Shown here in pieces: positions 25,773 through 34,961 of a stretch of 64,000 nt of DNA. The first letter of the stretch is position 1. Each line of letters opens with the position of its first letter. Position numbers and translations under genes: made by a program. Below the pieces are notes generated by a model. That model was not told where the DNA came from, searched no databases, and saw only the letters and a list, made by a program, of their open reading frames with translations. Location: assembly GCF_019429535.1 (NCBI RefSeq), contig NZ_JAHXZM010000001.1:186001-250000 (forward strand), given 5' to 3'. The stretch is from Sphingomonas citricola. GTDB taxonomy: Bacteria > Pseudomonadota > Alphaproteobacteria > Sphingomonadales > Sphingomonadaceae.

Positions 25773-28511
25773 TCAGAAGCTGCCGCGCAGCGTCACGCCG
25801 TAGGTGCGCGGCTCGCCCGGGAAGCCGATGAACAGCTGGTTCGCGCTGCCGGAAAAGCCCCCCGCGGCGGCCTGCTCAACCGCGCGGAACGTGCCCGATC
25901 CTTGGGCGGGTATGTCCGATGCGAGCTGGAAGTAACGCTGGTCGAGCAGGTTCTGCGCCCACAATTCCACGCCCCAGCGCTTGTTCGCGCCATAAACGCC
26001 GACGCGGCCGTTCACGACCGCGAACGCGTCCTGCACCTTCTCGATGTCGAGGTCGGAGCCGGTGTTGGTGTCGCTCTGCATCCTGGCATCGAGATAGACG
26101 AGCCCGGTCAGTCCGCTCGTGCCGATCGCGGGGGTCCAGCCGATGCCCGCGGTGGTGACCATCTCGGGCGCGTTCGACAGATTCTGGTCGGGCAACTGGA
26201 ACAGCACGGGCGACAGCGGACGTCCGCTGGTGCCGACCAGGTCGCGGCGGTAACGCGTGTGCGCGTAGGTGAACCCCAGGTTCACCGACACGTCGCGCGC
26301 GGGGCGGATCGTGCTCTCCAGCTCGACGCCGGTCGACAGCACGCCGGGGCGCAGCCGGTCGGACGCGCACCCCCCGGTCGCCGCCGACGCGTCGATGTCG
26401 GCGCGTCTCAGCGGATCGCGGCACGACTGGATGTTCGCGACCTCGAAGCTCGTCCCGTTGTAGGTGTTGAGCTGGTAGCCGCTGAACACCTGATGGAAGG
26501 CGGCGACGTTCACGTCGATGCCGCGGCCGTTCCATTTCACGCCGAGCTCGTAGGCGGTCACCTTCTCGCTCGCATAGGCCAGGTCGGCCACCTCGGCGCG
26601 GCCGTTGCCCGGCGCGTTCGCGGGGCGCGCGAGCAGGGCGGCGCACGCGGCCTGCTGCGCGGCGGTACCGGCCCCGGCGAAACACGGACGGTCGAGGCCG
26701 GAGAAGTCGAGGTTGAACCCGCCCGCCTTGTACCCGCGCGACGCGGAGGCGTAGACCAGCAGCCGCTCGACCGGCTTGAACCCCAGCACCGCGGTGCCGG
26801 TCCACTGCCCGTCGTCGAAAGTTGATCCGGGGGTGCCCTGCGGGATATCGATCCCCGCGCCGTTGACGACGCAGGCAAGGCCGGCGAGCGACTGGAGCGA
26901 CGAATTAAGCAGCGCGGGGCACAGCGTGTTGGTCGCGCGGTAATCGGCGCGCACGCGCTTGTGCTCGTCGGTGTACCGCACGCCGATCGTCGCGAACAGG
27001 CGGTCGGGCACGATCGCGAGCGTGTTGTGCGTGAACAGCGCCCAGTTACGGCTGTTGAGCGTGAAATTGCCGTCGTTCGCGCCGGTGCCGACGAGCGGCG
27101 CGGCATTCAGCTGCCGCGCGACCGCGTCGTAGCCGGCAAACACGCTCGTCGGCGCGGTCGAACAGGTGGGGGAGGCGAGGTTCACCTGACCCGCGCCCGC
27201 GGCGGCGAACGAGGTCGCGATGATGCAATTGGCGAAGCGGGTATAATCCTGCCCGTAACGCTGGTCGTCATCGACGTTCAGTTTCTCGTTGCCGTAATAG
27301 CCGCCGACCAGCCAGTCGAGCCGTCCGTCGAACGCGCGGCCCGCGAGGCGCACCTCTTGCGAGAAATTGCGGAAGCGGCGGTCGAGGTCCTGCCGATCGA
27401 GCAGGTCGAGGCGGTTGAAATCGTTGTCCTGCCCCATGCGGTTCTTGTAATCGCGCCACGCGGTGATCGACGTCAGCGTCGCGCCGCCCAGTCGCCAGTT
27501 CACCTCGCCCGAGACACCCCAGTCGCGCACGTCCGACCGGTAGGGTACGCCCGCACTGGTCGAGGTGGTGAACCCGAACCGCTCCCCCACGGGCGGCAAC
27601 TGGAAATTGGCGCCGAGCGCCTGGAGCAGCGGCAGCAATGTGTTGGGGCCGACCGCGACCGATCCGCCCGCCGGATCGGTCCGCGTCAGGCTGCGCACCG
27701 GGCCGAGCAAGGTGCCGTTGCAGCAATTCTCGTGGCGCTCGGCATAATCGCCGATGATCCGCACCGACAACGCGTCGCTCGGACTCCAGCCGAGCTGCGC
27801 GCGCGTCAGCCAGCGGTCGCGATCCTGGATGTCGGGCTCGCCGGGGGTGAGCTGGCGGATGAAACCGTCGCGGCGTTGCCACACGCCGTCGACGCGAACC
27901 GCCGCGCTTTGGCCAACCGGCAGGTTCACCGCGCCATCGAGCCGCCAGTAATCGTAATTGCCGTAGCTGACCGAGCCGTGCGCGGCGACGCGGCCCAGTT
28001 CGGGCGCGCGCGTGACGATGCTGATCGTGCCCGCGGTCGAATTGCGCCCGAACAACGTCCCCTGCGGCCCGCGCAGCACCTCGACGCGGTCGACCTCGCC
28101 CAGCTCGGTCAGACCGACCCCGCTCCGCGCGCGGTACACGCCGTCGACGAACAGCCCGACCGAGCTTTCCAGCCCGGGATTCTCGCCCACCGTACCGACC
28201 CCGCGGATGCGCGCGGTGAAATTCGCTTCGCTGGTCGCGCCCGAGACGAGCAGCGACGGCGCGACCTGGTCGATCCCGCGCAGGTCGACCGCGCCCGTGG
28301 CGGCGAGCGTCTGGCCCGAGATGGCGGTGATCGCGATCGGCACATCCGACAATCGCTCGCTGCGCCGCGTCGCGGTGACGACGACGTCGCCCGGTTCGGT
28401 GGCGGCGGGCTGATCGTCCGACGGCACCGCGGGCGATTGCTGGGCGGCGGCGGGCAGGGCGAGAAGAAGCGCGGACGAGAGCAGGCTGGCCGCGAATGCG
28501 GGTCGGTACAT
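25773..28511 (-). CDS. TonB-dependent receptor (paralogue B)
   Basis: A 912-residue outer-membrane receptor and paralogue of the 22077-24866 gene. A signal peptide (ending PAAAQQ) is followed by the plug (DVVVTATRRSERLSDVPIA; RIRGVGTVGENPGLESSV; VEVLRGPQGTLFGRNSTAG) and a barrel ending VTLRGSF. ATG 28511 starts the signal peptide; the ORF extends 27 codons upstream without one. It lies between thrS and infC, which are neighbours in many bacteria, so this gene is likely an insertion or duplication there. The substrate is unknown; no iron box is evident in the 160-base upstream gap. Confidence 0.9.
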   Translation of the reverse strand: MYRPAFAASLLSSALLLALPAAAQQSPAVPSDDQPAATEPGDVVVTATRRSERLSDVPIAITAISGQTLAATGAVDLRGIDQVAPSLLVSGATSEANFTARIRGVGTVGENPGLESSVGLFVDGVYRARSGVGLTELGEVDRVEVLRGPQGTLFGRNSTAGTISIVTRAPELGRVAAHGSVSYGNYDYWRLDGAVNLPVGQSAAVRVDGVWQRRDGFIRQLTPGEPDIQDRDRWLTRAQLGWSPSDALSVRIIGDYAERHENCCNGTLLGPVRSLTRTDPAGGSVAVGPNTLLPLLQALGANFQLPPVGERFGFTTSTSAGVPYRSDVRDWGVSGEVNWRLGGATLTSITAWRDYKNRMGQDNDFNRLDLLDRQDLDRRFRNFSQEVRLAGRAFDGRLDWLVGGYYGNEKLNVDDDQRYGQDYTRFANCIIATSFAAAGAGQVNLASPTCSTAPTSVFAGYDAVARQLNAAPLVGTGANDGNFTLNSRNWALFTHNTLAIVPDRLFATIGVRYTDEHKRVRADYRATNTLCPALLNSSLQSLAGLACVVNGAGIDIPQGTPGSTFDDGQWTGTAVLGFKPVERLLVYASASRGYKAGGFNLDFSGLDRPCFAGAGTAAQQAACAALLARPANAPGNGRAEVADLAYASEKVTAYELGVKWNGRGIDVNVAAFHQVFSGYQLNTYNGTSFEVANIQSCRDPLRRADIDASAATGGCASDRLRPGVLSTGVELESTIRPARDVSVNLGFTYAHTRYRRDLVGTSGRPLSPVLFQLPDQNLSNAPEMVTTAGIGWTPAIGTSGLTGLVYLDARMQSDTNTGSDLDIEKVQDAFAVVNGRVGVYGANKRWGVELWAQNLLDQRYFQLASDIPAQGSGTFRAVEQAAAGGFSGSANQLFIGFPGEPRTYGVTLRGSF

Positions 28512-28632
28512 GGATGCGTTCCCTGGTGACCGCGGCGTCTGTGCGCCGCTTGGCAAGGGCGCGGCGGTTAGCGGTCGGGCAGGGAAAGTCACGCGCTTTG
28601 TTGCCGCGTTGCGGCGGGCCGTTGAGGGGGCG

Positions 28633-28663
28633 GGGGACCGATCGCGCGGGGCGAGCGGTCCCC
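28633..28663 (-). terminator. Hairpin after thrS
   Basis: GGGGACCG and CGGTCCCC form an 8-bp stem starting 10 bases past the thrS stop on the minus strand. There is no T-run. It probably ends the thrS transcript and separates it from TonB receptor B. Confidence 0.5.
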
Positions 28664-28672
28664 GTAAGTCGG

Positions 28673-30667
28673 TCAGCGCACCAGATCGGGCGCGCGTGCC
28701 TCCTCGGTCAGTCGTGCGGTGATGTCACCGAGCGCGACGATCTCCTGTCCTTGGCTGCCGAGGCGACGCACCGCGACATTGCCCTCGTCGGCCTCGCGCT
28801 TGCCGACGACGAGCAGGACGGGAACCTTGGCGACCGAATGCTCGCGCACCTTGTAGTTGATCTTCTCGTTGCGCAGGTCGGTTTCGACCCGCAGCCCGGC
28901 GGCGCGCAGCTCGGCCGCGACCTTCAGCGCGTAATCGTCCGCGTCGCTGACGATCGTCGCCACCACCACCTGCACAGGTGCCAACCACAGCGGGAAGCGT
29001 CCGGCGTGATGCTCGATCAGGATGCCGATGAAGCGTTCGAACGTGCCCAGAATCGCGCGGTGGAGCATCACCGGGCGGTGACGGTTGCCATCCTCCCCGA
29101 CGTATGCCGCATCCAGCCGTTCGGGCAGCACGCGGTCGGACTGGATCGTGCCGACCTGCCACGTCCGCCCGATCGCGTCGGTCAGGTGGAACTCGAGCTT
29201 CGGCGCGTAGAACGCACCTTCGCCCGGCAGTTCCTCGAACCGGTCCTTGATCGCCTGCGGCAGGTTCGATGCCTGCACCGCGTCGCGCAGTTCCTGCTCC
29301 GACTGGTCCCACATCTCGTCGGAGCCGAAACGTTTCTCGGGGCGCAGCGCCAGTTTCACCGCGTAATCCTCGAACCCCAGGTCGCGGTAGACGCTGTCGA
29401 GCAGCTCGCAGAATTTGCGTACCTCCTCGACCAACTGGTCCTCGCGCACGAAGATGTGCGCGTCGTCCTGCGTGAACTGGCGCACGCGCATGATGCCGTG
29501 GAGCGCGCCGTGCGGTTCGTTGCGGTGGCAGCAGCCGAACTCCGCCATGCGGATCGGCAGGTCGCGGTACGATTTGATCCCCTGTTTGAAGATCAGGACG
29601 TGCGCGGGGCAGTTCATCGGCTTCAACGCCATCAGATCGGCGTCGCCGGTCAGGACCGCACCCTCGTCCTCGGTGTTGGGGATCTCGTCGGGTACCACGA
29701 ACATGTTCTCGCGGTACTTGCCCCAGTGGCCCGACTGCTCCCACTGCCGCGCGTCCATCAGCTGCGGCGTCTTCACCTCGGCATAGTCGGCCGCGTCCAG
29801 CCGGCGGCGCATGTACGCCTCCATCTGGCGCCACAGCACGAAACCCTTCGGGTGCCAGAACACCGACCCCTGCGCCTCCGACTGGAGGTGGAACAGGTCC
29901 ATTTCCTGCCCGATCTTGCGATGGTCGCGCTTGGCGGCCTCCTCCAGCATGAATAGGTGCTGGTCGAGCTGTTTCTTGTTGAGCCAGCCGGTGCCGTAGA
30001 TGCGCGACAGCATCGCGTTCTTCTGGTCGCCGCGCCAATAGGCACCCGACACGCGTGTCAGCTTGAATGCCGCCGGATCGAGCTTACCGGTCGAGGCCAT
30101 GTGCGGCCCGCGGCACATGTCGAGCCACTGGCCCTGACGGTAGATCGTCAGTTCCTCGTTATCGGGTAGCTCGGCGGCCCATTCGGCCTTGAACGTCTCG
30201 CCCTGCTTGTTCCACGTCTCGATCAACTGCTCGCGCGTCCAAACCTCGCGCGTGAACGGCTCGTTCTTCGCGATGATACGGCGCATCTCCGCCTCGATTG
30301 CCGGCAGGTCGTCGTCGGTGAAGGGACGATCTTTCGGCGCGAAATCGTAGTAGAAGCCGTCGTCGGTCGCCGGTCCGAAAGTGATCTGCGTGCCCGGGAA
30401 CAGGTGCTGCACCGCCTCCGCCATCACGTGCGCGAGGTCGTGGCGCGCGAGTTCGAGCGCATCGGCCTCGTCCTTCTGCGTGACGAGCGCGAGCCGCGCG
30501 TCTTGCGTCAGCGGGCGGGTGATGTCGCGCAGCTCGCCGTCAACGCGTGCGGCGATCGCCGCCTTGGCGAGGCCGGGGCCGATCGACGCGGCGATCTCGG
30601 CGGGCGTGGTGCCGGGTGCGACCTCGCGAACCGAACCGTCGGGCAGCGTGATCGAGATGGTGGTCAT
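28673..30667 (-). CDS. thrS: Threonine--tRNA ligase
   Basis: Class II threonyl-tRNA synthetase of 664 aa. Domain order is complete: N-terminal TGS ([16 protein letters not shown]), the editing domain ([17 protein letters not shown] with HxxxH, and [14 protein letters not shown]), the catalytic core with motif 2 around [30 protein letters not shown] and motif 3 near the end, then the anticodon-binding domain ([17 protein letters not shown]). Zinc ligands are in keeping with the family ([10 protein letters not shown]). ATG 30667 is chosen over 30691 because it matches the TGS start. Confidence 0.96.
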   Translation of the reverse strand: MTTISITLPDGSVREVAPGTTPAEIAASIGPGLAKAAIAARVDGELRDITRPLTQDARLALVTQKDEADALELARHDLAHVMAEAVQHLFPGTQITFGPATDDGFYYDFAPKDRPFTDDDLPAIEAEMRRIIAKNEPFTREVWTREQLIETWNKQGETFKAEWAAELPDNEELTIYRQGQWLDMCRGPHMASTGKLDPAAFKLTRVSGAYWRGDQKNAMLSRIYGTGWLNKKQLDQHLFMLEEAAKRDHRKIGQEMDLFHLQSEAQGSVFWHPKGFVLWRQMEAYMRRRLDAADYAEVKTPQLMDARQWEQSGHWGKYRENMFVVPDEIPNTEDEGAVLTGDADLMALKPMNCPAHVLIFKQGIKSYRDLPIRMAEFGCCHRNEPHGALHGIMRVRQFTQDDAHIFVREDQLVEEVRKFCELLDSVYRDLGFEDYAVKLALRPEKRFGSDEMWDQSEQELRDAVQASNLPQAIKDRFEELPGEGAFYAPKLEFHLTDAIGRTWQVGTIQSDRVLPERLDAAYVGEDGNRHRPVMLHRAILGTFERFIGILIEHHAGRFPLWLAPVQVVVATIVSDADDYALKVAAELRAAGLRVETDLRNEKINYKVREHSVAKVPVLLVVGKREADEGNVAVRRLGSQGQEIVALGDITARLTEEARAPDLVR

Positions 30668-30920
30668 GGAACGATCCTGAAGAAAATTCATGTGCCGCTT
30701 ATGGCGGAAGCGCGCCCGGCGGAAGGGGGCGCACGAACGTATCGGGGGCGTCGCCCGTCAGGCGCGCGCGTCGATCGACCCCGGGGCGACCGGGGCGGTG
30801 CTAGTTCGCGCGAGGAAATGGCATGGCATCATTATCGGGTAACATAGCGGCCGCGCGCGGGCGACGCCAGCCAGTCGGGTCATTGGGGCGGGTTCGCCCG
30901 CTTCCTATATCGAGCGCACG

Positions 30921-31544
30921 ATGACGACCGACTTCGCGGGCAACACCCATTTCTACATCCTGATCGGCGTGCTGCTGCTCGCCTCGGTGATCGCGCGGCG
31001 CGTGCCGGTGCTGCGCACGCTCGTCTCGCTCGCGGTCTGGGCGGGGCTCGCCGGGCTGCTCTACATGGTGGTCGCGCAGCGCGAGCGCTTCGATCCGTGG
31101 ATGGGGCGTCTCGCCGCCGCGCTCAACATCGAGAGCCAGCAGGTCGCGGGCGAGGAGACGCGCATCCGCATGTCGCCCGATGGCCATTTCTACGTCCGCG
31201 CGAAGATCGGCGGGACCGAGCGGCGGCTGCTGGTCGACAGTGGTGCGACAATCACCGCGCTCTCGCCCGACACCGCCGCCGCCGCGGGGGTCGAGGTCAA
31301 GCCGGCTCTGTTCCCGGTCGTGCTGCAGACCGCCAACGGCGCGATCCGTGCGGAAACGGGCGAAGTGAAAGAACTCCGCTTCGGCAACGTCGTCGCGCGC
31401 GATCTCGCCGTCGTCGTGTCGCCCGCGTTCGGCGACATCGACGTGCTCGGCATGAATTTCCTGTCGCGGCTGAAGAGCTGGCGCGTCGAGGGTCGGACGC
31501 TGATCCTCACCCCGCATCACCCGCAGGACGCGCCCGCGGCGTGA
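30921..31544 (+). CDS. Retropepsin-like clan AA aspartic protease (TIGR02281-type)
   Basis: A 207-residue protein with one or two N-terminal membrane segments (about 10-25 and 35-55) and a single retroviral-type aspartic protease domain carrying RRLLVDSGATITALSPDTA. The lone D-S-G motif implies activity as a homodimer. Further family features are the ANGAIRAETGEVKELRFGN stretch and DIDVLGMNFLSRL near the end. This matches the TIGR02281 group of alphaproteobacterial proteases of unknown substrate. It is divergent from thrS. Confidence 0.87.
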   Translation: MTTDFAGNTHFYILIGVLLLASVIARRVPVLRTLVSLAVWAGLAGLLYMVVAQRERFDPWMGRLAAALNIESQQVAGEETRIRMSPDGHFYVRAKIGGTERRLLVDSGATITALSPDTAAAAGVEVKPALFPVVLQTANGAIRAETGEVKELRFGNVVARDLAVVVSPAFGDIDVLGMNFLSRLKSWRVEGRTLILTPHHPQDAPAA

Positions 31545-31547
31545 GGA

Positions 31548-33035
31548 TCACGCCGGCGTCGGGTCGGCGCCGAGGGTCATATGCGCCGCGCGGCCACGGG
31601 CGCGCATACCCCATAGCAGCAGCGGCACCGACAGCGCGATCGCGACGAGATCGATCACGATCGGCTCCGCAATCGCCGGCCGCACCAACATGAGGTGCCC
31701 GATCGCGGTCAGCAGGATCGATCCGGCGCAGACCCGCCGCAGCGCCGCCGTATCCGCCACGCGAGGATAGAGGATCGCGACCACCAAAGCGGCGGCGAAG
31801 GCGCTCCAGAACGCGAGCGCCAGCGGCGCCTCGGCCCCCAGCACCCCGCGCAGCCAGATCGCCCAGACGATCAGCGTCGCCGATCCCCATACGGTCATCG
31901 ACCAGGCCGCGCGCAACCGCGCCCCGCCGAGCCCACGCCGCCGGCGCTTTTCCAGCCACAAGGTGTTGCCGGTCGCGGTGATCGCGCACAGCGCCAGCCC
32001 CATCAGCATGTACGCAATCTCGACCGGCAGCCCCGCGAAATTGCCGAAATGCAGATTGTACGACGAGGCGGCGACCTGCTTTCCGACCGCACCGTCCGAC
32101 AGTCCGGCCTTCGAATGGAACGCGCCGGTCGACGTGAAGAAATAGCTTTCACCGTAGATCAGCCGGCGCGGATGCGCGGCGAGGATCTGGACGTGCTGCC
32201 CCGCGGTCAGCGGTTCATGGACGATGACGTAGGTCGGCGCGGTTCCCGGCACGCGTGCCTCGAGCGTCCGCATCGCCGCGGCGGCGTCGGCGATCGGCGC
32301 GCGCGCGGGGTTCGACGGCGGCTCGTGCCCGAAGATGTGCGCGTAGACCTTCAACGTGTCGCCGCCGGTGTACGCCTTCGCCAGCATCGTCGTGCCGACG
32401 CTGCCAAGCCCGATGAACGCGCCGGTCAGCGCGACCGCGAGCACGAACGGCAGCGTCCAGACCCCCAGCCGGTTGTGCCAGTCGGCGCGCGCGAGCTGCG
32501 CGTCGTGGCGCGCGCGCAGCGAAAAGGCATCGCGCACGATCCGCGGATGCGCGAGTACCCCCGTCGTCAGCAGTGCGCACAGCATCACCCCCAGCGCACC
32601 GACCAGGACCATCCCCCAGGTCATCGGGAGGTGGAGGTATTCGTGCATCGCGATCAGGAAGTCGGTCCAGCCATGCGCCTCGCGCGCGACGATCCGCCCG
32701 CTCGCGTCGACGTACCAGCCGCCCGAATCGGTCGTCACGGTGGCGCGCGGCAGCTCGGCACTCGGCATCCGCACGTAGAGGTGCGTGGTCGCGGGCTTGC
32801 CCGCCTCGTTGGCGAGCGCGGCGGCGATCGCGGTCTGCACCGCGGCGGGCGACAGCGCGCTCATCTCCGGCACGTCGGGCTGCTCCCAGCGCTGCCAGCG
32901 GTCGTGGATCACGACCAACGTGCCGCTCAGGCAGATGATGTAGATCAGCGCGCTCGCGAGCAGCCCGATCGCGGCGTGGCCGCCCAGCGCGCGCTTCACC
33001 AGCGTGTCGCGCGGCGAAACCGGCAACGCGCTCAC
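31548..33035 (-). CDS. PepSY-associated transmembrane protein, probable iron-siderophore reductase
   Basis: A 495-residue inner-membrane protein with a first helix at about 15-40, extracytoplasmic PepSY-like segments, and further helices near 140-165, 200-220, 330-355 and a C-terminal helical block. The HAAIGLLASALIYIICLSGT and MHEYLHLPMTWGMVLVG stretches with conserved His are typical of the PiuB/PepSY_TM family, which reduces ferric siderophores at the inner membrane. It starts with GTG at 33035, overlapping the stop of the gene at 33032 (GTGA), so it is coupled to it. A Fur-type box lies before that upstream gene. Confidence 0.85.
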   Translation of the reverse strand: MSALPVSPRDTLVKRALGGHAAIGLLASALIYIICLSGTLVVIHDRWQRWEQPDVPEMSALSPAAVQTAIAAALANEAGKPATTHLYVRMPSAELPRATVTTDSGGWYVDASGRIVAREAHGWTDFLIAMHEYLHLPMTWGMVLVGALGVMLCALLTTGVLAHPRIVRDAFSLRARHDAQLARADWHNRLGVWTLPFVLAVALTGAFIGLGSVGTTMLAKAYTGGDTLKVYAHIFGHEPPSNPARAPIADAAAAMRTLEARVPGTAPTYVIVHEPLTAGQHVQILAAHPRRLIYGESYFFTSTGAFHSKAGLSDGAVGKQVAASSYNLHFGNFAGLPVEIAYMLMGLALCAITATGNTLWLEKRRRRGLGGARLRAAWSMTVWGSATLIVWAIWLRGVLGAEAPLALAFWSAFAAALVVAILYPRVADTAALRRVCAGSILLTAIGHLMLVRPAIAEPIVIDLVAIALSVPLLLWGMRARGRAAHMTLGADPTPA

Positions 33036-33574
33036 GCCGCACCCCACAGCATCGTACCGGCGATCGCGGTGACGAGCGGCGCGGCGATCATCTGCGACGG
33101 GCGCGCGCGGGTGAGCTGCACGGTCAGCAGCGCGATCCAGATCACGGGTTGCAGGTACAGCGTCAGCACGACCGCGTCGCTGTCGAGCGCCGCGCCGCCG
33201 CGGATCGCCGCCTGGACGCCGAATGCGAACCACTCGGCCGCGGCGAAGGCGACGGGCACGACGAGCGCGAAGACGGCGAGACGGCGGACGAGGTCGCGCC
33301 GGTGATGCGGGATCGAGATCGCGGGCGGCTCGCGCCGGGCACGCAGGTTCTTCGCGGGTGCGCTCCAGCCGGCGTGGAGAACGCAGGCGAGCGCCGTGCC
33401 CATCCCCGCGACGACGCCGACCGACAAACCCCACGCGCCGTCCTGCCACGCGAGTACCGTGAGCGCTCCGAGCGCCAGCGCCCAGCCGAGCAGCGCGAGC
33501 CCGCGCGCGCCGTTCCAGCCGATGCGGACGAGCACCAGCGCCACGACCAATGCGATCAGCGCGATCGCGGTCAC
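33032..33574 (-). CDS. Membrane protein coupled to the PepSY gene (DUF3325/DUF3649-like)
   Basis: A 180-residue protein with about six hydrophobic helices, no catalytic motif and a basic central loop (NLRARREPP). In other siderophore-uptake clusters small membrane proteins of the DUF3325 and DUF3649 families sit next to PepSY genes; this protein is about as long as the two joined, so it may be a fused form, but I cannot confirm that. GTG 33574 is the only usable start since an in-frame TAG lies two codons upstream. Its stop overlaps the start of the PepSY gene. Confidence 0.7.
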   Translation of the reverse strand: MTAIALIALVVALVLVRIGWNGARGLALLGWALALGALTVLAWQDGAWGLSVGVVAGMGTALACVLHAGWSAPAKNLRARREPPAISIPHHRRDLVRRLAVFALVVPVAFAAAEWFAFGVQAAIRGGAALDSDAVVLTLYLQPVIWIALLTVQLTRARPSQMIAAPLVTAIAGTMLWGAA

Positions 33575-33652
33575 CGCCTACGTCCCGCCGGCTCGCTTGT
33601 GCGCACCATCCATTCGCTCCAGTAACGCGCCCGGCGGCGCCTCGTCACCGGG

Positions 33653-33685
33653 CTATAACGAACGCGCTATTGCAAATCAATCGCA
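33653..33685 (-). promoter_or_regulatory. Promoter with Fur-like iron box for the PepSY operon
   Basis: On the minus strand TTGATT (33680-33675) and TTATAG (33658-33653), 16 bases apart, look like -35 and -10 elements. TGCAAATCAATCGCA at 33671-33685 is a near-palindrome of the TGCRAWTSAWTYGCA kind and overlaps the -35. This is similar to alphaproteobacterial Fur boxes as I recall them. Iron repression of the PepSY operon would be the prediction. Confidence 0.5.
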
Positions 33686-33696
33686 CGCATTCGGCG

Positions 33697-34068
33697 CTAA
33701 TGGCCGCCTTCGATCCAGCCGATCCCCGCCTCGCCGAGCGCCACCGCGAGGGCGGCTTCGAGCTCGACCGCTTCCCATCGCTCCACCGGGTTCAGATGCG
33801 CGACGAGGTCGGGCAGCAATTGCACTCCGAACCGCTTAACCGCGCCGCTTGCCTTGTATCCCGCCTTGTGCTGATCGAACCGCCAGTCGGGGTCGCGCGC
33901 GGTCTGCCCGACATAGATGCCCCACGCGACACGCCGTGCCGGATTGTGGAGCAGGATCAGATAGACCGAATAGCCCGCGCGAGCGGTGCCGCGCGTCGTC
34001 GCGCGAAACGTTGCCGCGGTGCGCGTCGCGCGCGCGATCACCCCATCACCCGAAAGCGGCATCGTCAT
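33697..34068 (-). CDS. GIY-YIG nuclease superfamily protein
   Basis: A 123-residue protein. The second half of the domain is recognisable: YSVYLILL in the place of the first GIY strand, GIYVGQTARDPDWRFDQHKAG in the place of the YIG-x-T motif and the following Arg-containing helix, and a Glu-rich helix near the C-terminus (VELEAALAVAL). This fits small stand-alone GIY-YIG proteins rather than UvrC. It lies 6 bases downstream of xthA, so both may be one transcript. The catalytic state and substrate are uncertain. Confidence 0.7.
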   Translation of the reverse strand: MTMPLSGDGVIARATRTAATFRATTRGTARAGYSVYLILLHNPARRVAWGIYVGQTARDPDWRFDQHKAGYKASGAVKRFGVQLLPDLVAHLNPVERWEAVELEAALAVALGEAGIGWIEGGH

Positions 34069-34074
34069 CGCGCG

Positions 34075-34857
34075 TCAGTCGTCGTCCAGCGCGATCCACG
34101 TCGGTGCGTGGTCGCTCGCGTGCGGCCAGCCGCGGACGTGGCGGTCGACCCCGGCGGCGGACAGCCGGGGCGCGAGCGTGGGGCTGAGCAGCAGGTGATC
34201 GATCCGCAGCCCCGCGTCGCGCGCATAGGCGTCGCGCAGGTAATCCCAGAAGGTGTAGAGCGTCTCGTCGGGGTAGAGATGCCGCAGCGCGTCGGTCCAC
34301 CCCTGCGCGGTCAGTCGCGAGAAGGCGGCACGAACCTCGGGCGCGAACAGCGCGTCGTTGACCCAGCGTTTGGGTCTGTAGACGTCGCGCGGCGTCGGCA
34401 TCACGTTGAAGTCGCCCGCCAGCACGACCGGCGCACCGCTGTCGATCAGGAACCGCGCCCGCGCCATCAACGCGTCGAACCAGGCGAGTTTGTAGTCGAA
34501 GCGTGCGCCCGGACGCGGGTTGCCGTTCGGGACATACAAGCTGGCGACGATGACGCCGTTGACCGCCGCCTCGAGATAGCGGCACTGCGCGGGGTCGGGG
34601 TCGTCGGGCAGGCCGGATTGCGTCGGGTGGATCGCGCCGACGCGGCTGAGGATCGCGACGCCGTTCCAGCGTGGCTGGCCGAGCCACGCGGCCTCGTATC
34701 CGGCATCGCGCAGCGCTGCGGCGGGAAAGTTGCCCTGCGGCGCCTTCAGTTCCTGCAGGCAGACGATGTCGGGTTCCGCCTCGGCGAGCCAGCGCAGCAG
34801 CACGGCCAGGCGCCCGTTGACGCCGTTGACGTTGAAGGTCGCGATCCTCACGCGCAT
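34075..34857 (-). CDS. xthA: Exodeoxyribonuclease III
   Basis: AP endonuclease/3'-5' exonuclease of 260 aa in base excision repair. Motifs of the exonuclease-endonuclease-phosphatase fold are seen in order: FNVNGVNGR, CLQELKA (Mg2+-binding Glu), YVPNG, the Tyr-containing central loop, AGDFNVMPT, RIDHLLLSP and SDHAPTW at the C-terminus. Length is standard. It is divergent from the SirB1-type gene at 34962 and followed by the GIY-YIG gene. Confidence 0.95.
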   Translation of the reverse strand: MRVRIATFNVNGVNGRLAVLLRWLAEAEPDIVCLQELKAPQGNFPAAALRDAGYEAAWLGQPRWNGVAILSRVGAIHPTQSGLPDDPDPAQCRYLEAAVNGVIVASLYVPNGNPRPGARFDYKLAWFDALMARARFLIDSGAPVVLAGDFNVMPTPRDVYRPKRWVNDALFAPEVRAAFSRLTAQGWTDALRHLYPDETLYTFWDYLRDAYARDAGLRIDHLLLSPTLAPRLSAAGVDRHVRGWPHASDHAPTWIALDDD

Positions 34858-34961
34858 TGTCCGGGCATCGGGCAGTCAGACGCGCGGTGTTGCCGCTATG
34901 TTCCGCGTGTCTGCGACCAAACGGTGAGGAACCAACCCGCGCCACGGCCGTCCAAGCGGTC

